DNA of 51,193 nucleotides, taken from the NCBI GenBank assembly GCA_944321145.1, contig CALUKF010000016.1, positions 1 through 51,193 of the forward strand. The letters run 5' to 3'. A model generated the notes under the pieces. That model was not told where the DNA came from. It did no database searches and saw only the letters and a program-made list of their open reading frames with translations. The position numbers were made by a program, and so were the translations under genes. Below are positions 43,801 to 51,193 of this stretch, piece by piece (the first letter of the stretch is position 1; every line of letters starts with the position of its first letter). The DNA is from an uncultured Odoribacter sp. GTDB taxonomy: Bacteria; Bacteroidota; Bacteroidia; Bacteroidales; Marinifilaceae.

Positions 43801-44113
43801 CTTGTTGATTTACAAATTCGAGTCTTACAATTTGTTCAAGGCTATGGTGGAGAAAATCAATAAGGGCATGGTGTCTACTTTGATGAAGGGACAAATCCCA
43901 ATGCCTGACCCGGAACAAGTGCGTGAGGCAGAGCAACGCCGTACTGATTTGAGCAAAATGAAAGAGAGCCGCTCGGAGGCACAGGCTGCGGCTGCCCACA
44001 AAGAGCAACAGCGGCACGAGCCTGTCAAGGTGGGACCGAAAATTGGACGGAATGATCCTTGCCCTTGCGGTAGTGGTTTGAAGTATAAGAATTGTCACGG
44101 CAAAAACGAGTAA
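40826..44113 (+). CDS. secA: Preprotein translocase ATPase SecA
   Basis: Motor ATPase of the Sec translocon. From ATG 40826 the 1095-residue protein begins [22 protein letters not shown]. It carries the Walker A site [10 protein letters not shown], the DEAD-type [20 protein letters not shown], the helicase motif GRGTDIKL and [21 protein letters not shown]. The C-terminal zinc-binding motif [17 protein letters not shown] is also present. The long form with an insertion between the nucleotide-binding folds is typical of Bacteroidetes. A GTG at 40778 keeps the frame open, but its translation ([11 protein letters not shown]) is not SecA-like. The leader ORF at 40434-40772 precedes it on the same likely transcript; lgt follows 28 bases later. 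Confidence 0.97.
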   Translation: MGFNDILKSLFGNKADRDMKELRPIVAEVNAEWEKMKGLSNDELRAVSADLKKQVRDYFRAEEEEIEALKRKVEEERPPIEERERIYDRVDKLEEQIDKKVEEILTQLMPKAFAVMKDTARRFAENEEIEVTATQFDRDLAVDHDFVEIDGDKAIYFNSWIAGGNEVTWDMVHYNVQLIGGAVLHQGKIAEMATGEGKTLVATLPVFLNALSGRGVHMVTVNDYLAKRDSEWMGPLYMFHGLSVDCIDKHQPNSPQRRKAYMADITFGTNNEFGFDYLRDNMAINPEDLVQRKHNFAIVDEVDSVLIDDARTPLIISGPVPKGDDQMFDEYKPRVERLVKMQQDLVMKIFKDAKELLASDDPKKRKEGGVLLLRCHKGLPKYKPLIKFLSEEGNKAMLIKTENEYMQENNRRMPEITDPLYFVIDEKLNSIDLTDKGHDTLTAAGEDPKFFILPDIGSEVAEIEKTVHDEKEKLAKKDELIQNYAIKSERVHTVHQLLKAYTLFEKDVEYVVLDNKVKIVDEQTGRIMEGRRYSDGLHQAIEAKEGVKVEAATQTFATITLQNYFRMYHKLAGMTGTAETEAGEFWDIYKLDVVVIPTNKPVIRIDANDYVYKTKREKYNAVIEEIVRLVELGRPVLVGTTSVEVSELLSRMLKLRGIKHNVLNAKLHQKEAEIVAEAGKSRTVTIATNMAGRGTDIKLSPEVREAGGLAIIGTERHDSRRVDRQLRGRAGRQGDPGSSQFFVSLEDDLMRLFSSERIIRVMDRLGHQEGDVIQHSMITKSIERAQKKVEENNFGIRKRLLEYDDVMNSQRTVIYKQRRQALLGERIGVAVANNTYDVCEAIVNEYKPVNDLEGFRMEVLRVLSVDFEIGAEEFQKARPEELTEDLYKYVREAYQRKVEYIAQQAYPVIKNVFETRGDMYKNIVVPFTDGLRIYNVVTNLEKAYRTNGEDLMRSFEKAVILAHIDDAWKEHLREMDDLKQSVQNAAYEQKDPLLIYKFESYNLFKAMVEKINKGMVSTLMKGQIPMPDPEQVREAEQRRTDLSKMKESRSEAQAAAAHKEQQRHEPVKVGPKIGRNDPCPCGSGLKYKNCHGKNE

Positions 44114-44141
44114 TCCTTTTTGCCGGGGACAATTATAACAA

Positions 44142-45020
44142 ATGCTTATCACTATGTTGTCGTTGTTTATAAATTGGGATGTCAGCCCTGAGTTGCTGAA
44201 CATAGGCGGGGTCTCTATCCGTTATTACGGATTGTTGTTTGCTTTGGCTTTTGTTTTTGGTTATAAAGTAGAAGAGAAAATGTTCAAAGCAGAGGGTTTG
44301 CCGATGAAGTGGTTGGATAAATTGTGGATATATGTGGCGATAGCCACTATCATCGGCGCGCGGTTGGGACATTGTATTTTTTACGATTGGGCTTATTACA
44401 GTGAGCACCCTTTGGAGATGATATTGCCGGTGCAATTTACTCCTGAGTTTAAATTTACAGGTTATCAGGGGTTGGCAAGCCATGGAGCCGCTATAGGCAT
44501 CATTGCCGGCTTGTGGTATTATTCGCGGAAGGTGAGCAAGAAATCTATTTTTTGGATTTTAGACCGGGCGGTGATACCCATTGCTTTGGCTGGTTTCTTC
44601 ATTCGTATGGGCAATTTGATGAATTCGGAAATCATCGGGGTACAGACTACGGTGCCCTGGGGTTTCTGTTTTGTCAATGCGCACGTAGAGCATCCTGAAG
44701 CGCCGCGCCATCCGGCACAATTGTATGAAGCGATTTGCTATCTGATTAGTTTTGGGATTTTAATGCACCTTTATTGGCGGACAGATGTGAAGAAGCGGAT
44801 GGGATTTTTGTTTGGCGCATTTTTGATATTGATATTCACAGCTCGCTTCATTATTGAATTTGTGAAGGAAGTGCAGGAGCCTTGGGAGGAAGGAATGATG
44901 CTGAATATGGGGCAAATATTGAGCATCCCGTTTGTTTTGATAGGGATTTTCATGTTGTGGTATAGCGGGAGACAAATTGATAATGGGACGAAAGCTCCGC
45001 AAGTTGTGAAGAAAAAGTAA
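44142..45020 (+). CDS. lgt: Prolipoprotein diacylglyceryl transferase
   Basis: First enzyme of lipoprotein maturation, transferring diacylglycerol to the lipobox cysteine; integral inner-membrane protein with about seven helices. The 292-residue sequence has the N-terminal GGVSIRYYGLLFALAF and the Lgt signature with catalytic arginine IRMGNLMNSEIIG. It also has HPAQLYEA and a C-terminal basic tail. A second ATG at 44154 gives a start closer to many homologues. The gene is well placed in this window, since the SusD, DUF4843, PKD-like, TPR, META and other lipoproteins all need it. Confidence 0.95.
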   Translation: MLITMLSLFINWDVSPELLNIGGVSIRYYGLLFALAFVFGYKVEEKMFKAEGLPMKWLDKLWIYVAIATIIGARLGHCIFYDWAYYSEHPLEMILPVQFTPEFKFTGYQGLASHGAAIGIIAGLWYYSRKVSKKSIFWILDRAVIPIALAGFFIRMGNLMNSEIIGVQTTVPWGFCFVNAHVEHPEAPRHPAQLYEAICYLISFGILMHLYWRTDVKKRMGFLFGAFLILIFTARFIIEFVKEVQEPWEEGMMLNMGQILSIPFVLIGIFMLWYSGRQIDNGTKAPQVVKKK

Positions 45021-45035
45021 TTTGGGAGGACGATT

Positions 45036-46346
45036 ATGGAAGTGGTTTGGTTGGTTATCGGTCTTGTGATTGGAGGAGTAGTTGGCTTTTTTTTGCTGCG
45101 TTCCAATAAAAAAGCAATGGGCGGCCATTTGCTTTTGTTGGAGAAAGAATTGCAACAAGCGCGAGAGGAAGGACAGCAATTGCAACAGGAAAAATTGTTG
45201 TTGGCAACAGAGTCAGAACGTTTGAAAGAGCAGTTGAAACAAGCAGAAGAAAAAGTGGGCTTGCAAAAGCAAGAGTTAGGGGAAATCAAGCAAGTCATGA
45301 CTGACCAATTCCGTAATCTGGCAAACGAGATTTTGGAAGACAAATCCAGGCGTTTTACAGAGACTAATCGGGAGAATATAGAAAAAATTTTGCAGCCTCT
45401 AAATAAAGATATTGAGGCTTTCCGTCAAAAGGTTGATGAGGCTTATCATAAGGAGGCGACTGAGCGTACGGTATTGGAGCGGAGGATTGCAGAGCTTGTG
45501 CAGTCGACCAATCAGATACGGGTGGATGCAACGAATTTGACAAGTGCCCTAAAAGGGAGTACCAAGACGCAAGGAGATTGGGGAGAAATGATTTTGGAAC
45601 GGATATTGGAGAATTCCGGTTTGACGAAGGGGAGGGAGTATTTTGTGCAAGAAAACCTTCGAGACGAAAGCGACCATTTGATTCATAATGAGAAAGGGGG
45701 GCTTATGCGTCCTGATGTGACCATCGTGTATCCGGATAATCGGCGGGTGTTGATAGACTCCAAGGTGTCTTTGACCGCCTACATGAATTATTGCAATGCG
45801 GAGACAGATGTGGAGCGGGAAAAGGCTTTGAAAGAGCATTTGCAATCTGTGCGGAAGCATATTGATGAGCTTGCAGGTAAAAATTATGACAGTTGGGCAA
45901 GCGGGACGCTTGATTTCGTGATGATGTTTATACCCAACGAAGCCTCGTACGTATTGGCAATGCAGCACGATTCGTCGTTGTGGAGTGATGCATACAAGAA
46001 ACGAATTCTGCTGTTGAGTCCTGCGAATTTGATTGTTTCTTTGAAATTGACGGCTGATTTGTGGAGCCGGGAGTACCAGAATCGAAATGCTTTGGAAATA
46101 GCGGAACGGGGGGCTAAATTGTATGATAAATGCGTAGCTTTCCTGGAAAGTTTCACTGCCATTGGCGATAGTATTCGAAAAACGCAAGATATATATGAGC
46201 AAGCCTTGGGGCGTTTGAATACCGGTAACGGAAATTTGATATCTCAAACCTTGAAGTTGCGTGACTTAGGTGTGAAGTCGAAGAAAGGCGGGAAGGAGAT
46301 TCCGCGTGAATTGCTTCCTTTGAATGAAAATGATGATAATTTTTAG
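45036..46346 (+). CDS. rmuC: DNA recombination protein RmuC homologue
   Basis: RmuC-family protein of 436 residues, a putative nuclease-fold protein linked to limiting recombination at inverted repeats. An N-terminal transmembrane segment (VVWLVIGLVIGGVVGFFLL) is followed by a coiled coil of about 100 residues rich in Gln and Glu. The conserved RmuC domain follows, with STKTQGDWGEMILERILENSGL, RPDVTIVYPDNRRVLIDSKVSLTAY, DFVMMFIPNEASYVLA and LLSPANLIVSLK. Its position between lgt and engB implies a loose housekeeping operon. Confidence 0.94.
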   Translation: MEVVWLVIGLVIGGVVGFFLLRSNKKAMGGHLLLLEKELQQAREEGQQLQQEKLLLATESERLKEQLKQAEEKVGLQKQELGEIKQVMTDQFRNLANEILEDKSRRFTETNRENIEKILQPLNKDIEAFRQKVDEAYHKEATERTVLERRIAELVQSTNQIRVDATNLTSALKGSTKTQGDWGEMILERILENSGLTKGREYFVQENLRDESDHLIHNEKGGLMRPDVTIVYPDNRRVLIDSKVSLTAYMNYCNAETDVEREKALKEHLQSVRKHIDELAGKNYDSWASGTLDFVMMFIPNEASYVLAMQHDSSLWSDAYKKRILLLSPANLIVSLKLTADLWSREYQNRNALEIAERGAKLYDKCVAFLESFTAIGDSIRKTQDIYEQALGRLNTGNGNLISQTLKLRDLGVKSKKGGKEIPRELLPLNENDDNF

Positions 46347-46351
46347 ATGCG

Positions 46352-46954
46352 ATGGATATAGTTAAGGCTGAATTTGTAATGAGTAATTCGAGCGTGGAGA
46401 AATGTCCGGCTCCGGATAGGCATGAATATGCTTTCATTGGGCGTTCAAATGTAGGGAAATCCTCATTAATCAATATGCTGGCAAATAATAAGAAACTGGC
46501 AAAAACGGCTTCGCGTCCGGGGAAAACCCAGTTAATAAACCATTTTGTGATAAACAATTCATGGTATATGGTGGATTTGCCCGGTTATGGTTACGCAGAA
46601 GTGCCTGAGAAAATCCGTCAGCAATTCATGAAAATGATTCGTGACTATATTCTGAAACGCGAGAATCTGGTGTGCCTGTTTGTATTGATAGATAGCCGGC
46701 ACAAGCCGCAAAAGATAGATTTGGAATTTATGGAATGGTTGGGAGAGAATGGCGTGCCTTTTGCCATGGTTTTTACAAAAGCAGATAAATTATCGACGAC
46801 TCGTTGTGGCACTTGCATTAGCGATTATCAGAAAGCCATGGCGGACGTATGGGAAACCATGCCCCCGGCATTTTTAACTTCAGCAGAGAAGCGCACCGGA
46901 CGGGAAGAGTTGCTCAATTACATCGACGAATTGAACCGTACTGTAAAAATCTGA
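46352..46954 (+). CDS. engB: Ribosome-biogenesis GTPase EngB/YsxC
   Basis: Essential Era-like GTPase needed for large-subunit assembly. The 200-residue product has G1 GRSNVGKSSLI, switch region SRPGKTQLINHF, G3 DLPGYGYAEVP, G4 TKADK and G5 TSAEKRTG. Length fits the family. It begins 5 bases after rmuC, and its stop overlaps the xseA start codon (TGATG, 46952-46956), so xseA is translationally coupled. Confidence 0.96.
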   Translation: MDIVKAEFVMSNSSVEKCPAPDRHEYAFIGRSNVGKSSLINMLANNKKLAKTASRPGKTQLINHFVINNSWYMVDLPGYGYAEVPEKIRQQFMKMIRDYILKRENLVCLFVLIDSRHKPQKIDLEFMEWLGENGVPFAMVFTKADKLSTTRCGTCISDYQKAMADVWETMPPAFLTSAEKRTGREELLNYIDELNRTVKI

Positions 46955-48345
46955 TGTTTATGCCTTCTTTGACGCTATATGAATTGAATGCCCGAATCAA
47001 GAAGACGGTAAAGTCAGGCTTTCCTGAACCGATATGGATAACGGCAGAAATTGCAGAGATGCAAATGAACCGTTCGGGGCATTGCTATTTGCAATTAGCC
47101 GATAAGCGAGAAGGAAGCGATGAAGTGCTTGCAACGGCACGTGCCACTATTTGGGCTTTTACTTTCCGCACTTTGCGTCCTTATTTTGAAACGACAACCG
47201 GAAGGGCTTTTGCCAAAGGCATAAAGGTGTTGTTGAGTGTGGAGGTTGTTTTCCATGAATTGTATGGTTTTTCCTTGAACGTCAAAGATATTGACCCGAC
47301 CTATACCATCGGAGATTTGGAACGGCGTAAGCAAGAGATATTGAAACGCCTGGAACAAGAGGGAGTTATTGACATGAATCGTCGGCTGGAATTTCCGCTT
47401 TTACCTAAAAATATTGCAGTAATTTCTTCTCCTACTGCTGCCGGATGGGGTGATTTCAGGAACCATCTGCAAAGCAATGCTGCCGGTTTTCATTTTCATG
47501 TTAAATTATTCCCGGCAATAATGCAGGGTGAGAAAACAGCAGAGTCTGTAATTGCAGCGTTGGAACGTATCTATGCCTACAGTGATTTGTTCGACGTTGT
47601 AGTATTGATTCGGGGAGGTGGTTCGCAGATTGATTTGGGGAGTTTTGACAATTACGACCTTGCGTTCAACTTGGCTCAATTCCCTTTGCCGGTAATTTCC
47701 GGAATCGGTCACGAACGTGATGAAACGATAGCCGACCGGGTGGCTTATTTGAGAGTGAAAACTCCTACGGCGGCAGCAACTTTTCTCATCGAATGCTTTC
47801 AGCGGCAAGAAGCGGCATTGCATGCTTTTCAAGAAGAGTTCGTCGCAGGGGTACAGGAGATGTTGCACGACCAAGCTATTCGGCAGATGAGAGCCATAAC
47901 GGATTTTAAGCGTTTGGTTTCGGTATGTTTGACACGTCAAGACCATGCTTTGCAATTGGCATCCGAGCATGTCAAACATGCTTCTTCTGCTTATGTCAAA
48001 AACCGGATGGAAATATTTTCCCGTTTGAAAGTGCGGATAGAAAGCCGTATTTTGTTGGAAGCAGAGCGGCAGTACAATCATTTGGATTCTGTTTGCCGCC
48101 TCATGGGGCAGGGATGCAGAAAATGGTTTGCTGACAATAAGCAGAAATTGGAGGTTGCTGCTACAGCTGCAAAGTATGTCGATCCGCGCAATGTATTGGA
48201 AAGGGGGTACACCATTACCCGTTTTCAAGGCAGGGCTGTGAAAAAGGGGATGCTTTTGTCTCCGGGTGACCGGCTTGAAACAGAATGGGCAGAAGGCAAA
48301 ATAGAAAGTATAGTTGTAAATGGAAGTACAAATCAAAACGGATAA
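46954..48345 (+). CDS. xseA: Exodeoxyribonuclease VII large subunit
   Basis: Catalytic large subunit of the single-strand-specific exonuclease VII. From ATG 46954 the 463-residue protein has an OB-fold N-terminus (LTLYELNARIKKTVKSGF and WITAEIAEMQMNRSGHCYL). The exonuclease domain contains the signatures SPTAAGWGDFRNHL, VVLIRGGGSQIDLGSFDNYDLA and GIGHERDETIADRVA, and the C-terminal helical region ends in DPRNVLERGYTI. The frame is open back to 46849, but that part lies inside engB. It overlaps engB by one base and lies 5 bases before the chosen xseB start. Confidence 0.96.
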   Translation: MFMPSLTLYELNARIKKTVKSGFPEPIWITAEIAEMQMNRSGHCYLQLADKREGSDEVLATARATIWAFTFRTLRPYFETTTGRAFAKGIKVLLSVEVVFHELYGFSLNVKDIDPTYTIGDLERRKQEILKRLEQEGVIDMNRRLEFPLLPKNIAVISSPTAAGWGDFRNHLQSNAAGFHFHVKLFPAIMQGEKTAESVIAALERIYAYSDLFDVVVLIRGGGSQIDLGSFDNYDLAFNLAQFPLPVISGIGHERDETIADRVAYLRVKTPTAAATFLIECFQRQEAALHAFQEEFVAGVQEMLHDQAIRQMRAITDFKRLVSVCLTRQDHALQLASEHVKHASSAYVKNRMEIFSRLKVRIESRILLEAERQYNHLDSVCRLMGQGCRKWFADNKQKLEVAATAAKYVDPRNVLERGYTITRFQGRAVKKGMLLSPGDRLETEWAEGKIESIVVNGSTNQNG

Positions 48346-48349
48346 TATC

Positions 48350-48556
48350 ATGTGTGAAGCAAAGCAATTGACTTATAAAAGCGCGATGGCTGAGATTGAA
48401 AGCATTGTAGGTAAATTGGAAAACAATCAGCTGGACATTGATGAATTGAGTGCAAAAGTAAAACGGGTTTCTGAACTGATAGCCTTTTGCAAATCCAAAT
48501 TGCATGAGACGGAGGAGGAAGTAGAAAAAATATTAGCCACTATGGATAATCAATAG
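48350..48556 (+). CDS. xseB: Exodeoxyribonuclease VII small subunit
   Basis: Small helical partner of XseA. From ATG 48350 it is 68 residues, matching the usual 60-80. It shows the family pattern LTYKSAMAEIESIVGKLENNQLDIDELSAKVKRVSELIAFCKSKL and a C-terminal Glu-rich helix (given here in part: EEEVEKIL). An upstream ATG at 48320 would overlap the end of xseA and add ten residues not typical of the family. Confidence 0.95.
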   Translation: MCEAKQLTYKSAMAEIESIVGKLENNQLDIDELSAKVKRVSELIAFCKSKLHETEEEVEKILATMDNQ

Positions 48557-48562
48557 CAGAAG

Positions 48563-49933
48563 ATGAAAAAGTTGCTCTTTTTTATGGGGTTGGTCTGTCT
48601 GGGCTATTTTGCTTCTGGACAACCTCACGTTGCTTTGGAGAATTTTTTGTCTACAGAGGGGTTGCAACATGCTGCGATTGGCATTTCCGTTAAACGCGTG
48701 AGTGACGGAAAGACTGTAATAGCGTATAATCCTCAAATGGCATTGACTCCGGCATCCGTGGCAAAATTGCTTCCCACATGGTTTGCTTTGCAAGAAAAAG
48801 GAGCTGCTTACCGCTACCGAACCACCCTTTATTACACCGGCAGTATCCGCGATGGCGTGCTTTATGGCAATATTGTTTTGTATGCCAACGGTGACCCGAC
48901 CTTCAATTCCCGCTATTTTCCTCACAACAACACGTTCTCGCATCTCGTTGCTGCCATACAGGATGCAGGCATTCAGGAAATAGTTGGGCGTGTCATCATT
49001 ACAGGAGCAGAGACGAGAGCAGATATTCCCGGTTCCTGGGTCTGGGAAGATATTTCCAATTACTACGGAGCTATGTATTTGCCTTTCAATTATCGGGATA
49101 ATACCTATACATTGAAATTCCGTACCGGTGCGGCAGGAAGCCCTGCGCAGCTATTGTCCGTAACACCGGCATTGCCGGGAATCCGATTTCAAAATGAAGT
49201 AATCGCTAAAGCGGGCAACAAGGATGATGCTTGGATTTTCGGAGGACCGTATGCTTCGGTATTGCGCGTGAAGGGTACCCTCCCGGCAAACCGTCCTGCT
49301 TTTAGCATCAAAGGGGCAATGCACGAGCCTGCCAAAGCATTTGTACATGAGCTGGAAGGGATGCTGAAAAACGAGGGGGTTGCAGTCCGAAACGAAATGC
49401 TGCCAGATACGAATAGAGTCGATTTTTTGCACTTGGACTCCCCGACGCTGCAGGAAATAGTTTTTCATACCAATAAAGCCAGTGTCAATTTATTCGCAGA
49501 AGCCTTAGGTGCTTTGGTAGGGGAGGGGAACTGGCAGGATGCAGTAAAGGCGTTGCTTGCTGAGGCGGGTATAGATGATGGTGGGGTAGTTTTGCATGAT
49601 GCCTGCGGGCTTTCCCCTTTGGACGCTGTGCCGGCACAGGTATTGACGGATTTGTTGGTGTACATTGGCAATCGGCAACACGAAGCCTTTCTGCTTTCTT
49701 TGCCTATCGCCGGAATAGATGGCGGTTTGGCGGGTTATTGCTATTCCTTTCCCGATTTGAAAGACAGGCTTCGGGCAAAGACCGGTTCCATGTCTGGCGT
49801 GCGTTGTTTGTCAGGCTATCTTACCTGTTTCGATGGGGAACGTTTGGCTTTTACCGTGTTAATCAATCATTACACATGCTCTGTATCCCAATTGCAAAAA
49901 GCCTTAGGCAAGTATCTATCTACCTTCCTGTGA
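48563..49933 (+). CDS. dacB: D-alanyl-D-alanine carboxypeptidase/endopeptidase, PBP4 type
   Basis: Periplasmic class C penicillin-binding protein that trims or cleaves peptidoglycan cross-links. The 456-residue protein has a signal peptide (MKKLLFFMGLVCLGYFASGQ). The three active-site motifs of the S13 family are SxxK as SVAK (Ser65, Lys68), SxN as SVN (Ser307, Asn309) and KTG (Lys406). The order and the long insertion between motifs 1 and 2 match PBP4. It lies 6 bases after xseB. Confidence 0.95.
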   Translation: MKKLLFFMGLVCLGYFASGQPHVALENFLSTEGLQHAAIGISVKRVSDGKTVIAYNPQMALTPASVAKLLPTWFALQEKGAAYRYRTTLYYTGSIRDGVLYGNIVLYANGDPTFNSRYFPHNNTFSHLVAAIQDAGIQEIVGRVIITGAETRADIPGSWVWEDISNYYGAMYLPFNYRDNTYTLKFRTGAAGSPAQLLSVTPALPGIRFQNEVIAKAGNKDDAWIFGGPYASVLRVKGTLPANRPAFSIKGAMHEPAKAFVHELEGMLKNEGVAVRNEMLPDTNRVDFLHLDSPTLQEIVFHTNKASVNLFAEALGALVGEGNWQDAVKALLAEAGIDDGGVVLHDACGLSPLDAVPAQVLTDLLVYIGNRQHEAFLLSLPIAGIDGGLAGYCYSFPDLKDRLRAKTGSMSGVRCLSGYLTCFDGERLAFTVLINHYTCSVSQLQKALGKYLSTFL

Positions 49934-50019
49934 GGCTTCTTGAAGCCCACAGATTTCGCCTAAAGAAAATTTTATGACTTTTTTAAACCCCAAAATGGGC
50001 ATAGTACAATAAAAATATA

Positions 50020-50027
50020 TACATTTG
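50020..50027 (+). promoter_or_regulatory. Putative -7 element of the WecA/TagO-like gene
   Basis: TACATTTG fits TAnnTTTG and ends 42 bases before the ATG at 50070. The -33 box is not clear. The 136-base gap also holds a tight GGCTTC/GAAGCC repeat right after the dacB stop that is too short-looped to be a normal terminator. Confidence 0.5.
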
Positions 50028-50069
50028 CACTGAATGTATGTACAATTATTGTTGGGTTGTAAAATTTGA

Positions 50070-51158
50070 ATGATGTTTAGTATATTATCGGAAAATTGGC
50101 GGCTGATTTTATCGGTTTTATTGGCTCTGATTATTGGCTGGAGGTTAAGAATGCCTGTGATGAGAATGGCAATTTTGAAGAACTTCGTGGATAAACCGAA
50201 CAAACGTTCTTCCCACAAAGGGGCGGTACCGAATATTGGAGGTGTCATTGTCTTTGTGGCTTTCCTGATATCTTTTGTATTATTTGCTCATTTTGATGGG
50301 GTACTGGAATTGCAATATGTACTTTTGGGAGCGATTATGATATTCCTGATTGGCATATACGATGACTTTTTGCAAATATCCCCCCGCAAGAAAGTAAAAG
50401 GTGAAATGCTTGGGGTATTGGTACTGTTGGTGGGAGGCAACTTCTATTTCGATAACTTGCATGGCTTCTTAGGCTTGGAGGTTATAAGTCCGTGGATAGG
50501 CATCCCCTTGACCTTTCTTGCGTTGGTAGGCTTAATCAATGCCATTAATTTGATTGACGGTATTGATGGGCTCTCTTCGGGAGTGGCTTTAATGGATTCC
50601 CTTTTCTTTGGTTGGTGGTTTTACCATACCGGTAATTTTGAATATGCTTTATTATGTGCCACCTTGTTTGCGGCTATCGTCCCATTCTTTATTATCAATC
50701 TCTTTGGCAAGCGTTCCAAAATGTTCATGGGTGATTCGGGGGCATTGATGGTTGGTTTTCTTTTGGGTGTGATGGCAATTAAAATGTGCCGTGAGAGTAT
50801 CAACGATTTGGAGAGATTCGATTTGCATGCAGCTCCGGCGGTTGCTTTCAGTATACTTGCCATTCCGGTATTGGATACCCTTCGGCTTTTTGCATACCGT
50901 TGGATGCAAGGCAGGTCTCCGTTTGCTCCGGACAAATGCCATTTGCATCACAAATTGCTTGTCATTTACGACGGCGTACACCGGAAAGCCACATTTACCA
51001 TCTTGACGTTCAACCTTGTGTTTATCCTTTTAGGCTATTTCTGCCGCAATTGTTCCAACGAAATCCTGATATTGTCGGATGTCGTTTTATTCGTCTTGAT
51101 ATTTTGCACAGTCAATCATCTTGCCAAACGCAAATTGGCAAAACAAGCCCAAGTTTGA
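50070..51158 (+). CDS. WecA/TagO-like undecaprenyl-phosphate glycosyl-1-phosphate transferase
   Basis: Inner-membrane enzyme of the MraY/WecA superfamily that loads a sugar-1-phosphate (usually GlcNAc-1-P) onto undecaprenyl phosphate, starting surface-polysaccharide synthesis. The 362 residues form about 11 membrane helices. Catalytic motifs are GIYDD (Asp98, Asp99), NAINLIDGIDGLSSG, FMGDSGALMVGF and the cytoplasmic HLHHKLL. Tandem ATGs occur at 50070 and 50073. WecA, TagO and related transferases cannot be separated by motif alone, so no gene symbol is given. MraY is unlikely because the HLHH motif and PDKCHLHH context fit the WecA group. The window ends 35 bases after its stop. Confidence 0.92.
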   Translation: MMFSILSENWRLILSVLLALIIGWRLRMPVMRMAILKNFVDKPNKRSSHKGAVPNIGGVIVFVAFLISFVLFAHFDGVLELQYVLLGAIMIFLIGIYDDFLQISPRKKVKGEMLGVLVLLVGGNFYFDNLHGFLGLEVISPWIGIPLTFLALVGLINAINLIDGIDGLSSGVALMDSLFFGWWFYHTGNFEYALLCATLFAAIVPFFIINLFGKRSKMFMGDSGALMVGFLLGVMAIKMCRESINDLERFDLHAAPAVAFSILAIPVLDTLRLFAYRWMQGRSPFAPDKCHLHHKLLVIYDGVHRKATFTILTFNLVFILLGYFCRNCSNEILILSDVVLFVLIFCTVNHLAKRKLAKQAQV

Positions 51159-51193
51159 GGTAAACCCAAAAATTCATGTGCGCCGGTTGTCTG

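Noticed and set aside
42263-44203. A 646-codon open frame on the minus strand, opposite secA
   Set aside because: Low-complexity composition without recognisable motifs, lying entirely over the conserved secA reading frame.

Overview
The window looks like a chromosomal segment of a gut-type Bacteroidales bacterium. The evidence is two SusC/SusD outer-membrane uptake loci with ECF sigma/FecR anti-sigma switches, Bacteroidetes-only lipoprotein families (DUF4843, PKD-like, DUF4959/DUF5000, DUF4998), and repeated TAnnTTTG promoter boxes (the Bacteroides -7 element) in place of sigma70 -10/-35 sites. The locus style recalls Odoribacteraceae (Butyricimonas/Odoribacter), but that genus-level guess is inference. 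No rRNA, tRNA, CRISPR array or complete insertion sequence was recognised.

Layout. 1-2446: rplU-rpmA (minus), divergent from a PlsC-type acyltransferase and a mannose-1-phosphate guanylyltransferase. 2462-12542: uptake locus 1, ECF sigma, FecR, SusC, SusD, DUF4843 lipoprotein, PKD-like lipoprotein and a TlpA-like thioredoxin, closed by a strong terminator. 12595-13217: noncoding, holding a long inverted repeat. 13218-17668: TPR lipoprotein and YgiQ-like radical SAM protein (minus), divergent from rimO and a META-domain lipoprotein. 17723-34323: uptake locus 2. Here the ECF sigma gene points away from its presumed FecR partner, with a RelE-like toxin-antitoxin pair between them. Then come SusC, two unrecognised small secreted proteins, SusD, two surface-lipoprotein-like genes, a thioredoxin-fold protein without the first catalytic Cys, and an exported TldD/TldE-like metalloprotease pair. 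34713-35374: HEPN/MNT pair. 35504-51158: housekeeping genes hppA, gyrB, a LOG-family hydrolase, a small secreted leader-like ORF, secA, lgt, rmuC, engB, xseA, xseB, dacB and a WecA/TagO-like glycosyl-1-phosphate transferase.

How the parts work together. Both SusC proteins carry the N-terminal STN signalling domain, so each locus is probably a trans-envelope circuit: ligand at SusCD, then FecR, then ECF sigma, then transcription of susCD and the lipoproteins. Neither locus encodes glycoside hydrolases or sulfatases. The thioredoxin-fold proteins and, in locus 2, the exported TldD/E pair suggest a peptide, protein or peptide-derived cofactor substrate rather than a glycan; this is inference.

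Most notable observations: (i) a short secreted ORF starts the secA transcript and ends in IRAPG plus eight residues, resembling the SecM/RAPP class of translation-arrest peptides; (ii) a run of 17 T inside susC of locus 1 would turn the receptor off by a one-base slip in either direction; (iii) locus 2 joins a SusCD transporter to an exported TldD/TldE pair.
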